Source of the DNA: Acidimicrobiia bacterium
GTDB taxonomy: Bacteria > Actinomycetota > Acidimicrobiia > Spongiisociales > JAHEDJ01
Direction of reading: 5' to 3'
DNA: 64,000 bases
NCBI GenBank assembly: GCA_029210695.1
Contig: JARGFH010000013.1
Location: forward strand, 1-64,000
The notes under the pieces: generated by a model
The model's database searches: none
What the model saw: only the letters and a program-made list of their open reading frames with translations
What the model was told of the DNA's origin: nothing
In this document: positions 1 through 7,379 of the stretch, one piece after another
Layout: every line of letters begins with the position of its first letter
How positions within the stretch are numbered: the first letter of the stretch is position 1
Program-made: the position numbers and the translations under genes

Positions 1-55
1 GATCAACAAACCAGAGGAGGACACGCCGACCCAATGAAACAATGAACCGTCTGTC
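1..55. mobile_element. Possible end of a second insertion element
   Basis: The transposase reading frame to the right loses its family sequence abruptly near base 72, and the DNA to the left is unrelated to ISL3 elements. It contains TGTCTCAAAAAGCTTGACAA (about 51-70), which reads like the terminal repeat of an IS3- or IS481-type element. The edge of the window prevents identification. This is inference from the truncation. Confidence 0.35.
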
Positions 56-892
56 TCAAAAAGCTTGACAAGTTCCGTTCTGCACCCTCCGCCGGCACTC
101 ATCCAGCTTCGAGTTCGCCAGGCGGATCAGGTGGAACGGGTCGGCGATCTGGGTTACATGATCCAGACTGTCTTCGAAGGTTTTGCGGTAGGGGCCGGAA
201 AGGTCCAACACCCCATAGCGGATCGCCGCACACCATTCCTCGGGTCGGTTCTCCAGCCATTCTGAAGCTGCGGCGGCATTGCGGCCTTCGACCACGTCTA
301 ACAGCCGGGCACCGCCTGGAGCGGCGACATCAACAACCGATGTGGCCCACTTCTTGGTCCGCCACCGGCCCTTACGGCTGAAGAGGGTCTCGTCGAGACC
401 CAAGGCGGTCACTTCACCGATCCGTTCCGGGTCGTCATCGACCAAAGCCTCGCCGTAGGCGATCACCGTGTCGTTGACGGTATGCCAGTCACAACCCAAC
501 TCGCGGGCCACCTCGGCCACGGTGCGGCCCAACCTGCCCACCTGGACGGTGACCCACCGTCCCGCCCGGTCGGTCATCGCCAGCCGGGGTGCAGCGATAC
601 GATGATCCTCCCCAGTCCACGACCCGACCCGACATGTCGGATCAGGACACCTGAAACGGTGTTTGCGCCACGCCAGCCGGGACTGACGGCCGAAAGCAGG
701 CAGATCAACCAGTTCCACCGTTGCCCGGTCCTTCACCACCGCCACCGTCCCACACTCCACACACGACGGCCGTGACATCCGGGATTCGACATAAACCCGG
801 ATCGGCCCACCAGCCAGATCGTCGACACCCAACACGGTCACGTCGGGCAGTCCCACCAGCAGCTCGCACACACGGATAGGGTTCGTTTCCAA
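56..892 (-). pseudogene. ISL3-family transposase, 3'-truncated
   Basis: This is the N-terminal two thirds of an ISL3-family (DDE) transposase. A zinc-finger-like segment (Cys pairs near residues 44-47 and 82-88, CVEC and CPDPTC) is followed by an HTH region and the first catalytic Asp context (GLDETLFSRKG, about residue 164) and DLSGPYRKTF (about 229). The recognisable family sequence stops at RRRVQN, after which six unrelated residues precede a TGA. Full-length relatives continue for more than 100 residues and supply the last catalytic acid, so the copy should be inactive. The start codon is TTG, directly inside the terminal repeat region. The copy is read leftward from an element end at about 940. 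Confidence 0.85.
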
Positions 893-923
893 GGGGCTCT
901 CCAGTCTGAAGGCGTAGTAACCA

Positions 924-940
924 TCAGATTGGCAGAGCCC
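924..940 (-). repeat. Terminal inverted repeat of the ISL3 element
   Basis: Read on the minus strand this begins GGGCTCTGCCAATCTGA, which resembles the GGCTCT(T/G) ends typical of ISL3 elements. It lies about 30 bases upstream of the transposase start, as expected for the left end. The other end was lost with the truncation, so the flanking target duplication cannot be confirmed. Confidence 0.6.
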
Positions 941-1026
941 TCCTAATCAACCGGGAACCCCTACACCCCGCTCAATTCCGAAGCGCCGCTTAACCGACCG
1001 ATTCCTGCCTCCGATACAATCCTGTA

Positions 1027-1842
1027 ATGCGTTTCACGTGGATGCTTCTTCTGGTGCCGGCGATTTTGATCGCCATCATCGGACCTGCGCACGCCATGCC
1101 GGAGATACACGGTGAGTACACAGCCGATGGTCCATGGCCGTTGCCGGGCCTGATCAACCCTGGTGATCACGGACCCTGGGTTGCCGAGCTTCAGATGAAG
1201 CTCAATGAGTCTGGTTTCCGGGCCGGTGATCCCGATGGCGAGTTCGGGCGCGAGACCCTGGCCGCGGTCTACGCGTTCCAGAAGGTCCACGATCTCGAGC
1301 GCGACGGTGTGTTTCGTCAGGATGATTGGAATTTGCTCGACGATCCGTTGACCATGCCCGGTGACGCTCCCGAGAGCACCCGGGTTGAGGTCGATCTGGA
1401 CCGACAGGTTCTCTACCTCATCGAAGACGACAGCGTGTCACTCGTGCTCCCGATCTCATCTGCCAACGGGAAGACTTATACCCATTCGTCCGGCAGCACC
1501 GTCCGGGCCGTCACTCCGGAAGGCGCCTACGCGTTCTACAAGAAAGTCGACGGTTGGAGAATCTCCTACCTCGGGGGGCTCTACCGTCCCTTCTACTTCT
1601 CGGGTGGGTACGCGATTCACGGTTCGGGGAGCGTACCCCCGTACCCGGCGTCGCACGGCTGCATCCGGGTCGAGATGTGGGACATGGACTATCTGGCGGC
1701 CGAGCTCGAACTCGGTATGCCTGTCTACGTATACGGCGCTCGCAACGACCGCTCGAGCATCGTGCCGACACCGCCTTTGTCGGTTGGGCGAATCGTTGAG
1801 CAACGCCTCTCGAATGCGCTGAACGTGTTGATGCCGATCTGA
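1027..1842 (+). CDS. L,D-transpeptidase with peptidoglycan-binding domain
   Basis: Exported cell-wall enzyme expected to make 3-3 cross-links or anchor proteins to peptidoglycan. Residues 1-23 form a signal peptide ending in AHA. A PG_binding_1-type module (about 45-105, with PGDHGPWVAELQ and DGEFGRETLAAV) precedes the YkuD catalytic domain (about 118-235). The catalytic motif SHGCIRV is intact, with His210 and Cys212. The upstream HGSGS segment is the usual substrate-side motif. It stands alone, facing the MBL hydrolase gene tail to tail. The 271-residue length is normal for this two-domain arrangement. Which cross-link it forms cannot be told from sequence. Confidence 0.93.
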   Translation: MRFTWMLLLVPAILIAIIGPAHAMPEIHGEYTADGPWPLPGLINPGDHGPWVAELQMKLNESGFRAGDPDGEFGRETLAAVYAFQKVHDLERDGVFRQDDWNLLDDPLTMPGDAPESTRVEVDLDRQVLYLIEDDSVSLVLPISSANGKTYTHSSGSTVRAVTPEGAYAFYKKVDGWRISYLGGLYRPFYFSGGYAIHGSGSVPPYPASHGCIRVEMWDMDYLAAELELGMPVYVYGARNDRSSIVPTPPLSVGRIVEQRLSNALNVLMPI

Positions 1843-1859
1843 ACAGAGGTAGGGAGTGT

Positions 1860-2783
1860 TCAGCCCGATCGACCGGCGAGCCACTTCCGAATCCCAACCG
1901 CTTGCATGGGCCAGAACGTCGCTCGATCGTAGGTTCTGATCTCTTCTTCCGAGTATCCCTCAGATCGGTAACCGTTCAACGTCCACTCGCGCAGCAGCTT
2001 CGTGGCTTGCTCATCGTCGTGATCGCCGATTCCTTCCACGAATCGGACCCACTCCCAGAGCTTTGCTTCCGACTCGTCGAGCGCCTTTCCGACCTCGTAG
2101 GTGGGACCGAAGTGGGCAAAACCGAGGAAGGCCGGTTCGATCGCTCGCATACGGTGCATCTGTTCGGTCGCCACCACGGGATCGAAGTCGGGTGGGGGAG
2201 TGACCGGTTGCACCGCGTGCCCATGTGGATAGCACAGCCCGAGCGAGTCCCCTACGAACATCCCTCCAGAGGTTTCCTCGTAGTAGGTGATGTGGTGCTT
2301 TGCGTGACCGGGGGTATACAGCGCGTCGAGGAAACGGCCCCCGCCGAGCGGTACCCGGTCTCCATCGTCGAGTATCAGCAGGCGATCCTCGTCTATCGGA
2401 ACCATCGGTCCCCAATTTCTGCTCAGCCACTCCTCACCAAAGACCTGGACTGCTGAAGACCAAAGACGGTCCGGCGTAGCGAGATGGCGAGCACCTCTCG
2501 AGTGAACACCGATTCGAGCGTTTGGGTAGGCCCGGGCGATCTGACCCGCCCCGCCTGCATGGTCGATGTGAATGTGCGTCACCACGATCGTGGCAAGGTC
2601 ATCGATACCCAACTCGTCGAGTGCCGCCGTCAAGTGGTGAAGAGTGGCCGATGGGCCGACCTCGACGAGAACACGCTCAGGGGTGTCGAAGAGATAACAA
2701 GCAAGGCGTTGTGGATGCTCTTCCATCCATGCGTCGATCGCGTAGAGGTCGTCGGTGAGCCGTTCGATGGAGTATTCGATCAT
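1860..2783 (-). CDS. MBL-fold metallo-hydrolase
   Basis: Metallo-beta-lactamase-fold hydrolase, 307 residues, probably cytoplasmic as no signal peptide is seen. The metal-binding motif THIHIDHAGG is present near residue 70, with the further ligands expected in TPGHAKHH, FVGDSLG and GFAHFGPT. The closest type is the glyoxalase-II/lactonase-like branch, but the substrate is not predictable. The ATG at 2783 is 85 nt from the divergent SSB-like gene, so the two may share a promoter region. Confidence 0.88.
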   Translation of the reverse strand: MIEYSIERLTDDLYAIDAWMEEHPQRLACYLFDTPERVLVEVGPSATLHHLTAALDELGIDDLATIVVTHIHIDHAGGAGQIARAYPNARIGVHSRGARHLATPDRLWSSAVQVFGEEWLSRNWGPMVPIDEDRLLILDDGDRVPLGGGRFLDALYTPGHAKHHITYYEETSGGMFVGDSLGLCYPHGHAVQPVTPPPDFDPVVATEQMHRMRAIEPAFLGFAHFGPTYEVGKALDESEAKLWEWVRFVEGIGDHDDEQATKLLREWTLNGYRSEGYSEEEIRTYDRATFWPMQAVGIRKWLAGRSG

Positions 2784-2868
2784 CCCGCGACCCTACCCGG
2801 ACCAATTCTGTCACGCGCACCTCATACGGTGCGAAGTGTCTCCCCGCGTTCCCCGGAAAGGCACAACC

Positions 2869-3204
2869 ATGGATCTCAACCTCGTCGTACTCGGGGGACG
2901 TCTGGCCGCACCCCCGGAGCTCCGGGTATTCGAATCTGGAGTTCGGCTAGTTCGATATCTGGTTACGGTAAAGAGCGATGAACCGCGCCGGCGTGTCGAT
3001 GTGCTGCCGGTGACCGTCTGGGATCCGGAAGATGAGATAGTGGCGCAGGATCCACAGCCCGGTCATCGACTCTGGCTGGCGGGTAGCGCCCAACGACGCT
3101 TCTGGGACGGAGACGCCGGTCGGCGGAGCCGGATCGAGATCGTCGCCGGGAACGTGACCTTTCGAGACCCCGAAAGCTTGCTTCCGGATCCGATCGAAAA
3201 ATGA
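2869..3204 (+). CDS. Single-stranded DNA-binding-like (OB-fold) protein
   Basis: A 111-residue protein with the opening layout of SSB: a short strand (NLVVLGGRLAAPPELR), a middle section (VRYLVTVKS), a VLPVTVWD strand and a C-terminal strand (RIEIVAGNVTF). It lacks the long acidic tail of the housekeeping SSB, so it is more likely a paralogue than the replication SSB. The ATG at 2869 was chosen because GGAAAGG lies 8 nt upstream and the SSB fold starts there. A longer in-frame reading from 2755 would overlap the divergent hydrolase gene. Confidence 0.75.
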   Translation: MDLNLVVLGGRLAAPPELRVFESGVRLVRYLVTVKSDEPRRRVDVLPVTVWDPEDEIVAQDPQPGHRLWLAGSAQRRFWDGDAGRRSRIEIVAGNVTFRDPESLLPDPIEK

Positions 3205-3259
3205 GAGGACTTGACTGGCGATCGGCGGTGCCACTACGACCGGCTACTCTGCCGCCACG

Positions 3260-4786
3260 ATGTCTCGAATTGTCGTCGCCGCCGCATCGCAATTGGCCGC
3301 CGACATCGGCGGCCTGGTCGCCGAAGCCGGCGGAAATGCGGTCGACGCAGCCATCGCCTCCACCCTGGTTGCCATGATCACAGAGCCGGGTGTGTGTGCC
3401 CTGGGTGGTGGCGGATTTGTGACCGTGTGGTCCCGGGAGTCCGATCCGGTGACGTTTGATGGCTACATGGAAATGCCCGGCCGTCGGCTGCCCCCCGACC
3501 GGCTCGGTGGTGGCGGGTTTGATGTGACGATGGAGTACGGCGGGGGTGTGACGACGACGGTCGGACATGGTTCGGTTGCGACGCCCGGCGCGCTGGCGGC
3601 ATTTGCGATGGCCTCGCAACGCTTCGGGGTGCTCCCTTGGCGGGAGATCCTTGGTCCGGTCATCGAGGTGGTGCGGAGAGGATTCCCGCTCTCGCAGGCT
3701 TCACGCCTATACCTGGAGTTCTCCGGTGACTCCGTATTCGGATGGGATCCGGGCAGTCGTGCCGCGCTATTCCGCCGCGGGGAGCTCCTCGGAGACGGCG
3801 ATTTGATCCTGATTCCCGAACTCGCCGACAGCCTGGACTCAATCGCAGAAGATGGCGTCTCGGCCTTCTACGAGGGTGACATCGCCAGACTCATAAGCGA
3901 CGATATCGTTGAGCACGGCGGAATCCTGACCAGGGGGGACCTGGCGGCCTACCGGGCTATCGAGCGCCCGGCCCTGCAATCGGAACTCGACGACTGGGAA
4001 GTCGCGACGAACCCGGCTCCCGCCATCGGCGGCGCCTCGCTGGCTGCGATGCTCTTTTTGCTCGAGGGATCAGGGTTTCCCGGATGGAACCTCGAAGGCA
4101 TGCACCATCTCGTCCGCACCCAGCAAGCTGTGCTCGGGTACCGGCGAGAGTTCCTCGACGCCTCCGTTGATCGCCTACCAGCCATCCAGCGTCTGCTCGA
4201 TCTCTCCCATACGGGGGACTGGCGCCGGTTGTTGACATCACCTTCGACCGTTCATACTTCTGCAGTCGACGCAGGCGGGAGCGCCTGTTCAGTGACGATG
4301 TCGGCAGGATACGGATCGGGCGTGATGCCACCGGGCACAGGGATCTGGATGAACAACTCACTCGGTGAGTTGGAGTTGAACCGGCTCGGGTTTCATGCCC
4401 TTGCCCCCGGGGATCGGCTCGTGTCGAATATGGCTCCCACCGTGGCCCGCCGTGGGGACGGCGCGGTCCTCGCGATCGGCTCTCCCGGTGCCGATAGGAT
4501 CACCACCGCCATCCTGTCCACGCTTCTCAACCTGATCCACCTGGGGATGGACCTGGAAGCGGCCGTGCAACATCCCAGACTCCACGTCGAGTACACCGAC
4601 GACGGTGGCCGGATAGCCTACGAGCCCGGCCTCGATGTTGCCCGACTGGGTCTGATCAGCCGACCCTTCGATACGACCGACATGTTCTTCGGCGGTGTCG
4701 GCGCCGCGCTCTTCGAACCCGGCCAGGATCTCGTTGCCGCCGCGGATCATCGTCGGACGGGCGGTGTCGCCTTTGGCGGGTCATAG
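3260..4786 (+). CDS. Gamma-glutamyltransferase family protein
   Basis: Ntn-hydrolase of the gamma-glutamyltranspeptidase family, which cleaves or transfers gamma-glutamyl groups after self-processing. N-terminal markers are AGGNAVDAAIAS and EPGVCALGGGGF. The autoprocessing nucleophile is Thr330 in the motif STVHTSAVD, aligned with the first Thr of the family TTHxSVVD sequence. The small-subunit substrate loop is visible as NMAPTVARRGDG and IGSPGADR. At 508 residues it is near the short end of the family and has no signal peptide, unlike periplasmic GGTs, so it may act in the cytoplasm. The SURF1 gene follows 4 nt later, suggesting co-transcription. Confidence 0.88.
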   Translation: MSRIVVAAASQLAADIGGLVAEAGGNAVDAAIASTLVAMITEPGVCALGGGGFVTVWSRESDPVTFDGYMEMPGRRLPPDRLGGGGFDVTMEYGGGVTTTVGHGSVATPGALAAFAMASQRFGVLPWREILGPVIEVVRRGFPLSQASRLYLEFSGDSVFGWDPGSRAALFRRGELLGDGDLILIPELADSLDSIAEDGVSAFYEGDIARLISDDIVEHGGILTRGDLAAYRAIERPALQSELDDWEVATNPAPAIGGASLAAMLFLLEGSGFPGWNLEGMHHLVRTQQAVLGYRREFLDASVDRLPAIQRLLDLSHTGDWRRLLTSPSTVHTSAVDAGGSACSVTMSAGYGSGVMPPGTGIWMNNSLGELELNRLGFHALAPGDRLVSNMAPTVARRGDGAVLAIGSPGADRITTAILSTLLNLIHLGMDLEAAVQHPRLHVEYTDDGGRIAYEPGLDVARLGLISRPFDTTDMFFGGVGAALFEPGQDLVAAADHRRTGGVAFGGS

Positions 4787-4790
4787 CGAC

Positions 4791-5555
4791 ATGTATGCAT
4801 TCCTGCGGCGGCCGTCCTGGCTCATGCTGCACGTGGTAGTCCTCGCCATCATCGTGGCGTTCCTGCTTCTCGGCAGATGGCAGTTGGAACGTCTCGACCA
4901 ACGCAGAGCCGAGAATGCAGTGATCGCCGCTCATCTTGCGGCATCACCGGTCGAATGGTCGAAGACTTCCTCTGGACGGCCGCCCGAGTACTCGAGGTTG
5001 CTCATCGCGGGAGCGTTCGCGCCCGACGAAGAGGTCCTCCTGCGCAGTCAGGTCAACCAGGGACAACCGGGGTTCGACGTGCTGACACCGCTCTATGTGG
5101 ACGAGATCGCAGCCGTCGTCGTCAACCGAGGATGGGTACCACTCGAGTTCGATGCCCCGCCGGTCGCCCAGGCTCTGCCACCGGCCGACGTCGTGACCGT
5201 TGAGGGAATCGTTCGCTACCCCCTGACCGGATCGAACCTTGCCACCACGGCCGGCGCCGTCGGGAAGCTGGACATCGTGGCCAGGGTTGACCTGGAACGG
5301 TTGGACGGGCAGATCGGTGGAGATCTGGCCACGTTCTACGTCGAACTCACCAGCCTCTCTCCGCCCGGCACATCGCAACCGATTCCTGCGGGAATCCCTG
5401 AAGTGAGTGAGGGGTCCCATCTGTCGTACGCGGTCCAATGGTTCTCATTCGCGCTCGTCAGTACGATTGGATATGCCGCCTTGATTCGCTCAACCGCCCG
5501 ACGGCGCGCCGGGCTCAGGCGTCGTGCAGGATCTCCGCCGCTTGCTCCATCGTGA
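4791..5555 (+). CDS. SURF1 family cytochrome oxidase assembly protein
   Basis: Membrane protein of the SURF1/Shy1 family, which helps haem a insertion and maturation of cytochrome c oxidase. The layout is typical: an N-terminal TM segment (about residues 10-28) followed by GRWQLERL, a large extracytoplasmic domain with VVNRGWVPLE, and a C-terminal TM (about 220-240) beginning YAVQWFSFALVS. The ATG at 4791 was chosen over an upstream in-frame start because it begins just before the first TM and 4 nt after the preceding stop. Its 3' end overlaps the convergent hisA-like gene by 41 nt. Other oxidase-assembly genes lie 2-4 kb downstream. Confidence 0.9.
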   Translation: MYAFLRRPSWLMLHVVVLAIIVAFLLLGRWQLERLDQRRAENAVIAAHLAASPVEWSKTSSGRPPEYSRLLIAGAFAPDEEVLLRSQVNQGQPGFDVLTPLYVDEIAAVVVNRGWVPLEFDAPPVAQALPPADVVTVEGIVRYPLTGSNLATTAGAVGKLDIVARVDLERLDGQIGGDLATFYVELTSLSPPGTSQPIPAGIPEVSEGSHLSYAVQWFSFALVSTIGYAALIRSTARRRAGLRRRAGSPPLAPS

Positions 5556-6252
5556 ACCGGCCGGCTGTGACTTCCCGGCCGACCACAACTCCACCCAGGC
5601 GCTTGCCGTCCATCTCGAGCTCATAGAGGGCCTCGAGGTCGTGAAGATCCCGGCCGCCGCCGGCCGCGATGATCGGCTCATCAACGATGGCAAGTGCTCG
5701 CCTGAGAATGCCGAAGTTCGGTGGTTCTTCGAGAGCATCCCGTCCAGCTTCGGAGACGAGGAAGGCGGCCGCGCCGGCCGAAGATAGCTCGATCAAGACT
5801 TCCTCGAGAAACCTCCCTGAGTGTGCCGTCCAGCCCCTCACGACGAGTTCCTCATCAGGTAGGACGTCGAGGCTGACCGCGACTTTGCCCGGGTAGCTGC
5901 GGAACAGATCCCAGGCCATTACCTGCTCTTCAATGGCGGCGGTACCCATGACCACCCGCCAGGCGCCGGCATCGATCAGCTGGGACGCCTCCTGCGGAGA
6001 ACGCACACCACCGGCGACCTGCACCGGGATGTCGAGCGCTTCGATTATTCGGTGGATGAGCGGCCGGTTGCGATAGTCGCCGTACGCGGCTGCGTTGAGA
6101 TCAACGACATGGATGCGGGCCGCACCCTTTTCCACCCAGCCGACGGCGCGGGCGAGTGGATCGGCATCGAGGGCAATCGCCTCATGCACATCTCCATGAG
6201 GAAGGCGAACGGCTCGGCCGTCGAGGATATTGACGCGTGCGTAGAGATCCAT
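5515..6252 (-). CDS. HisA-like phosphosugar isomerase, catalytic Asp replaced by Asn
   Basis: A (beta/alpha)8-barrel of the HisA/HisF family, 245 residues, which in canonical form isomerises ProFAR in histidine biosynthesis. Family motifs are clear: LDGRAVRLPHGD, HVVDLNAA, QVAGGVRSPQEA, GTAAIEEQ and IIAAGGGRDL. The usual first-strand AIDLLDG is RVNILDG here, so the general acid/base Asp at position 8 is Asn8. The second catalytic Asp (VSLDVLPDEE) remains. No other his gene is nearby. It could be a specialised or inactive paralogue, or a variant working through other residues. Confidence 0.8.
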   Translation of the reverse strand: MDLYARVNILDGRAVRLPHGDVHEAIALDADPLARAVGWVEKGAARIHVVDLNAAAYGDYRNRPLIHRIIEALDIPVQVAGGVRSPQEASQLIDAGAWRVVMGTAAIEEQVMAWDLFRSYPGKVAVSLDVLPDEELVVRGWTAHSGRFLEEVLIELSSAGAAAFLVSEAGRDALEEPPNFGILRRALAIVDEPIIAAGGGRDLHDLEALYELEMDGKRLGGVVVGREVTAGRFTMEQAAEILHDA

Positions 6253-6354
6253 GACCTCAGCCTACCGGCTGAACGGGCGGCGAGATCCGGGACGGGTCGT
6301 ATTTCGGGCGCGGCAGGTGACTAGACAGGCGGGGTGTAGCAAGGATGATGCTCG

Positions 6355-6380
6355 GGTTTACGGCCTTCCGTGCCGAAACC
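6355..6380 (+). promoter_or_regulatory. Leader hairpin before the 63-residue gene
   Basis: GGTTT-A-CGGC, loop CTTCCGT, GCCG-AAACC: a nine-pair stem with one bulged A, about 33 nt before the start codon of the next gene. It is not followed by a T-run, so it looks more like a 5'-leader element than a terminator. Confidence 0.4.
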
Positions 6381-6412
6381 TGGAGAAGGCACAACCACAA
6401 GGGGCAGCAGAC

Positions 6413-6604
6413 ATGAAGAAGCACAGAAATCAGCATGAGCACCTCTACCGGGTGCACGGTGTCGGAGCCGGGCTCCAGCGGGCCGTGTGCACTGAATGCA
6501 ACCACATCAGCATCCGAGTAATCGAGGATGGTGGCGTACGGGCCATCATCAACCGACCAGAGCCGAAGATCCCACAGAGTCTCGCAGGAGCAGCCGCCTC
6601 CTAA
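6413..6604 (+). CDS. Small Cys-pair protein, function unknown
   Basis: A 63-residue protein beginning MKKHRNQHEHLYRVHG with a single CTEC pair near residue 30 (AVCTECNHISIRV), which could be half of a metal knuckle. No family is recognised. The start is supported by AAGGGG 8 nt upstream and by a well-formed leader hairpin. The last seven codons and the TAA stop are supplied by the first unit of a 21-bp tandem repeat, so the C-terminus AGAAAS is repeat-derived. It is isolated between the hisA-like gene and the convergent thioredoxin gene. Confidence 0.55.
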   Translation: MKKHRNQHEHLYRVHGVGAGLQRAVCTECNHISIRVIEDGGVRAIINRPEPKIPQSLAGAAAS

Positions 6605-6667
6605 GCAGGAGCAGCCGCCTCCTAGGCAGGAGCAGCCGCCTCCTAGGCAGGAGCAGCCGCCTCCCGA
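6584..6667 (+). repeat. Four tandem 21-bp repeats
   Basis: Four head-to-tail copies of GCAGGAGCAGCCGCCTCCTA(A/G) (units start at 6584, 6605, 6626 and 6647; the last ends CCCGA). Each unit contains AGGAG-CAGCCGC-CTCCT, a short hairpin. In the frame of the upstream gene units 1-3 each end in a stop codon (TAA, TAG, TAG). In the next frame the same units read QEQPPPK/R. Confidence 0.95.
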
Positions 6668-6724
6668 CAGACCCCCTTGGTACCTGCCCGAGCCGACGAC
6701 TCCATGTCGACTGCCTGGAAATAG

Positions 6725-6752
6725 ATCGGCCCCGTCCAACGACGGGGCCGAT
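6725..6752. terminator. Bidirectional hairpin terminator candidate
   Basis: A perfect 12-bp stem ATCGGCCCCGTC / GACGGGGCCGAT with a CAAC loop. It sits between two converging genes, 22 nt from the thioredoxin stop. There is no T-run on either side, which is common in high-GC actinobacteria. Confidence 0.65.
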
Positions 6753-6773
6753 GTGTGTGAGCGATGGGAGAGG

Positions 6774-7160
6774 CTAGGCCGTCGCCTCGGCATCCACCTC
6801 CGCGGACTGTTCGGCGATGGATCGGTGTACCTCTTCCATGTCCACAGAAGTCACCTGGGTGATCAGGTCATCGAAGGCGGGTGCCGGCAGTGCGCCCGGC
6901 TGTGAGAAGAGGACGACCTTCTCGCGGAAGACCATGAGCGTAGGAATGGATCGGATCTGGAAGTAGCCTGCAAGTTCCTGCTGAGCTTCGGTATCGACCT
7001 TGCCGAACACGATATTCTCATGTTTCTCGGAAGCGGCCTCGAACGTGGGTGCGAACATCCGACACGGACCACACCATTCGGCCCAGAAGTCGACAAACAC
7101 GACGTCGTTATTGAGGATCGTTTCCTCAAAGTTCTCTTTGGTCAGCTCAACAGTTGCCAT
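6774..7160 (-). CDS. Thioredoxin
   Basis: Cytoplasmic thiol-disulfide reductase of 128 residues with the classical active site WCGPC (Cys30, Cys33), the preceding VDFWAEW strand and the cis-Pro loop RSIPTLMVF. The C-terminus has an extra tail of about 20 acidic or Ala-rich residues (EQSAEVDAEATA). The ATG at 7160 is preceded by GGAGAACC and begins where thioredoxins normally do. A longer in-frame reading from 7262 would run through the promoter palindrome. It is divergent from the Sco1 operon, so a link to copper or thiol stress is plausible. Confidence 0.95.
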   Translation of the reverse strand: MATVELTKENFEETILNNDVVFVDFWAEWCGPCRMFAPTFEAASEKHENIVFGKVDTEAQQELAGYFQIRSIPTLMVFREKVVLFSQPGALPAPAFDDLITQVTSVDMEEVHRSIAEQSAEVDAEATA

Positions 7161-7197
7161 TGGTTCTCCATTGTCGATAGCAGGGGACCGTTCGTCC

Positions 7198-7215
7198 GAT
7201 ACCCCCAGGGGTATC
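7198..7215. promoter_or_regulatory. CsoR/CstR-type operator palindrome
   Basis: GATACCCC-CA-GGGGTATC, a perfect 8+8 palindrome matching the ATACCCC..GGGGTAT core known for DUF156 repressors (copper-sensing CsoR, persulfide-sensing CstR). It overlaps the predicted -10 element of the thioredoxin promoter. No DUF156 regulator gene is present in the window. Confidence 0.7.
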
Positions 7216-7241
7216 CTAGTGCACGTGTCGATCGTAACCAA
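7213..7241 (-). promoter_or_regulatory. Predicted thioredoxin promoter
   Basis: On the minus strand TTGGTT (7241-7236), 17-nt spacer, TAGGAT (7218-7213). Transcription would begin near 7206, inside the palindrome, about 46 nt before the start codon. Binding of a repressor at the palindrome would block this promoter. Confidence 0.5.
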
Positions 7242-7379
7242 CACCCGTATCGCGAGGAACATTCCCGTGGTGAAGGTTCGAGTTCTCGTGTCCGCCGTGT
7301 CCCCACTTTCTCCTGAACGGTCTGGGGATTACGCCTACCTGGTAGCGTGCCGACCTCAGGACGCGGAGTCCGTTCCCTA

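Noticed and set aside
6584-6667. The 21-bp repeats as a CRISPR array
   Set aside because: The units are directly contiguous with no spacers.
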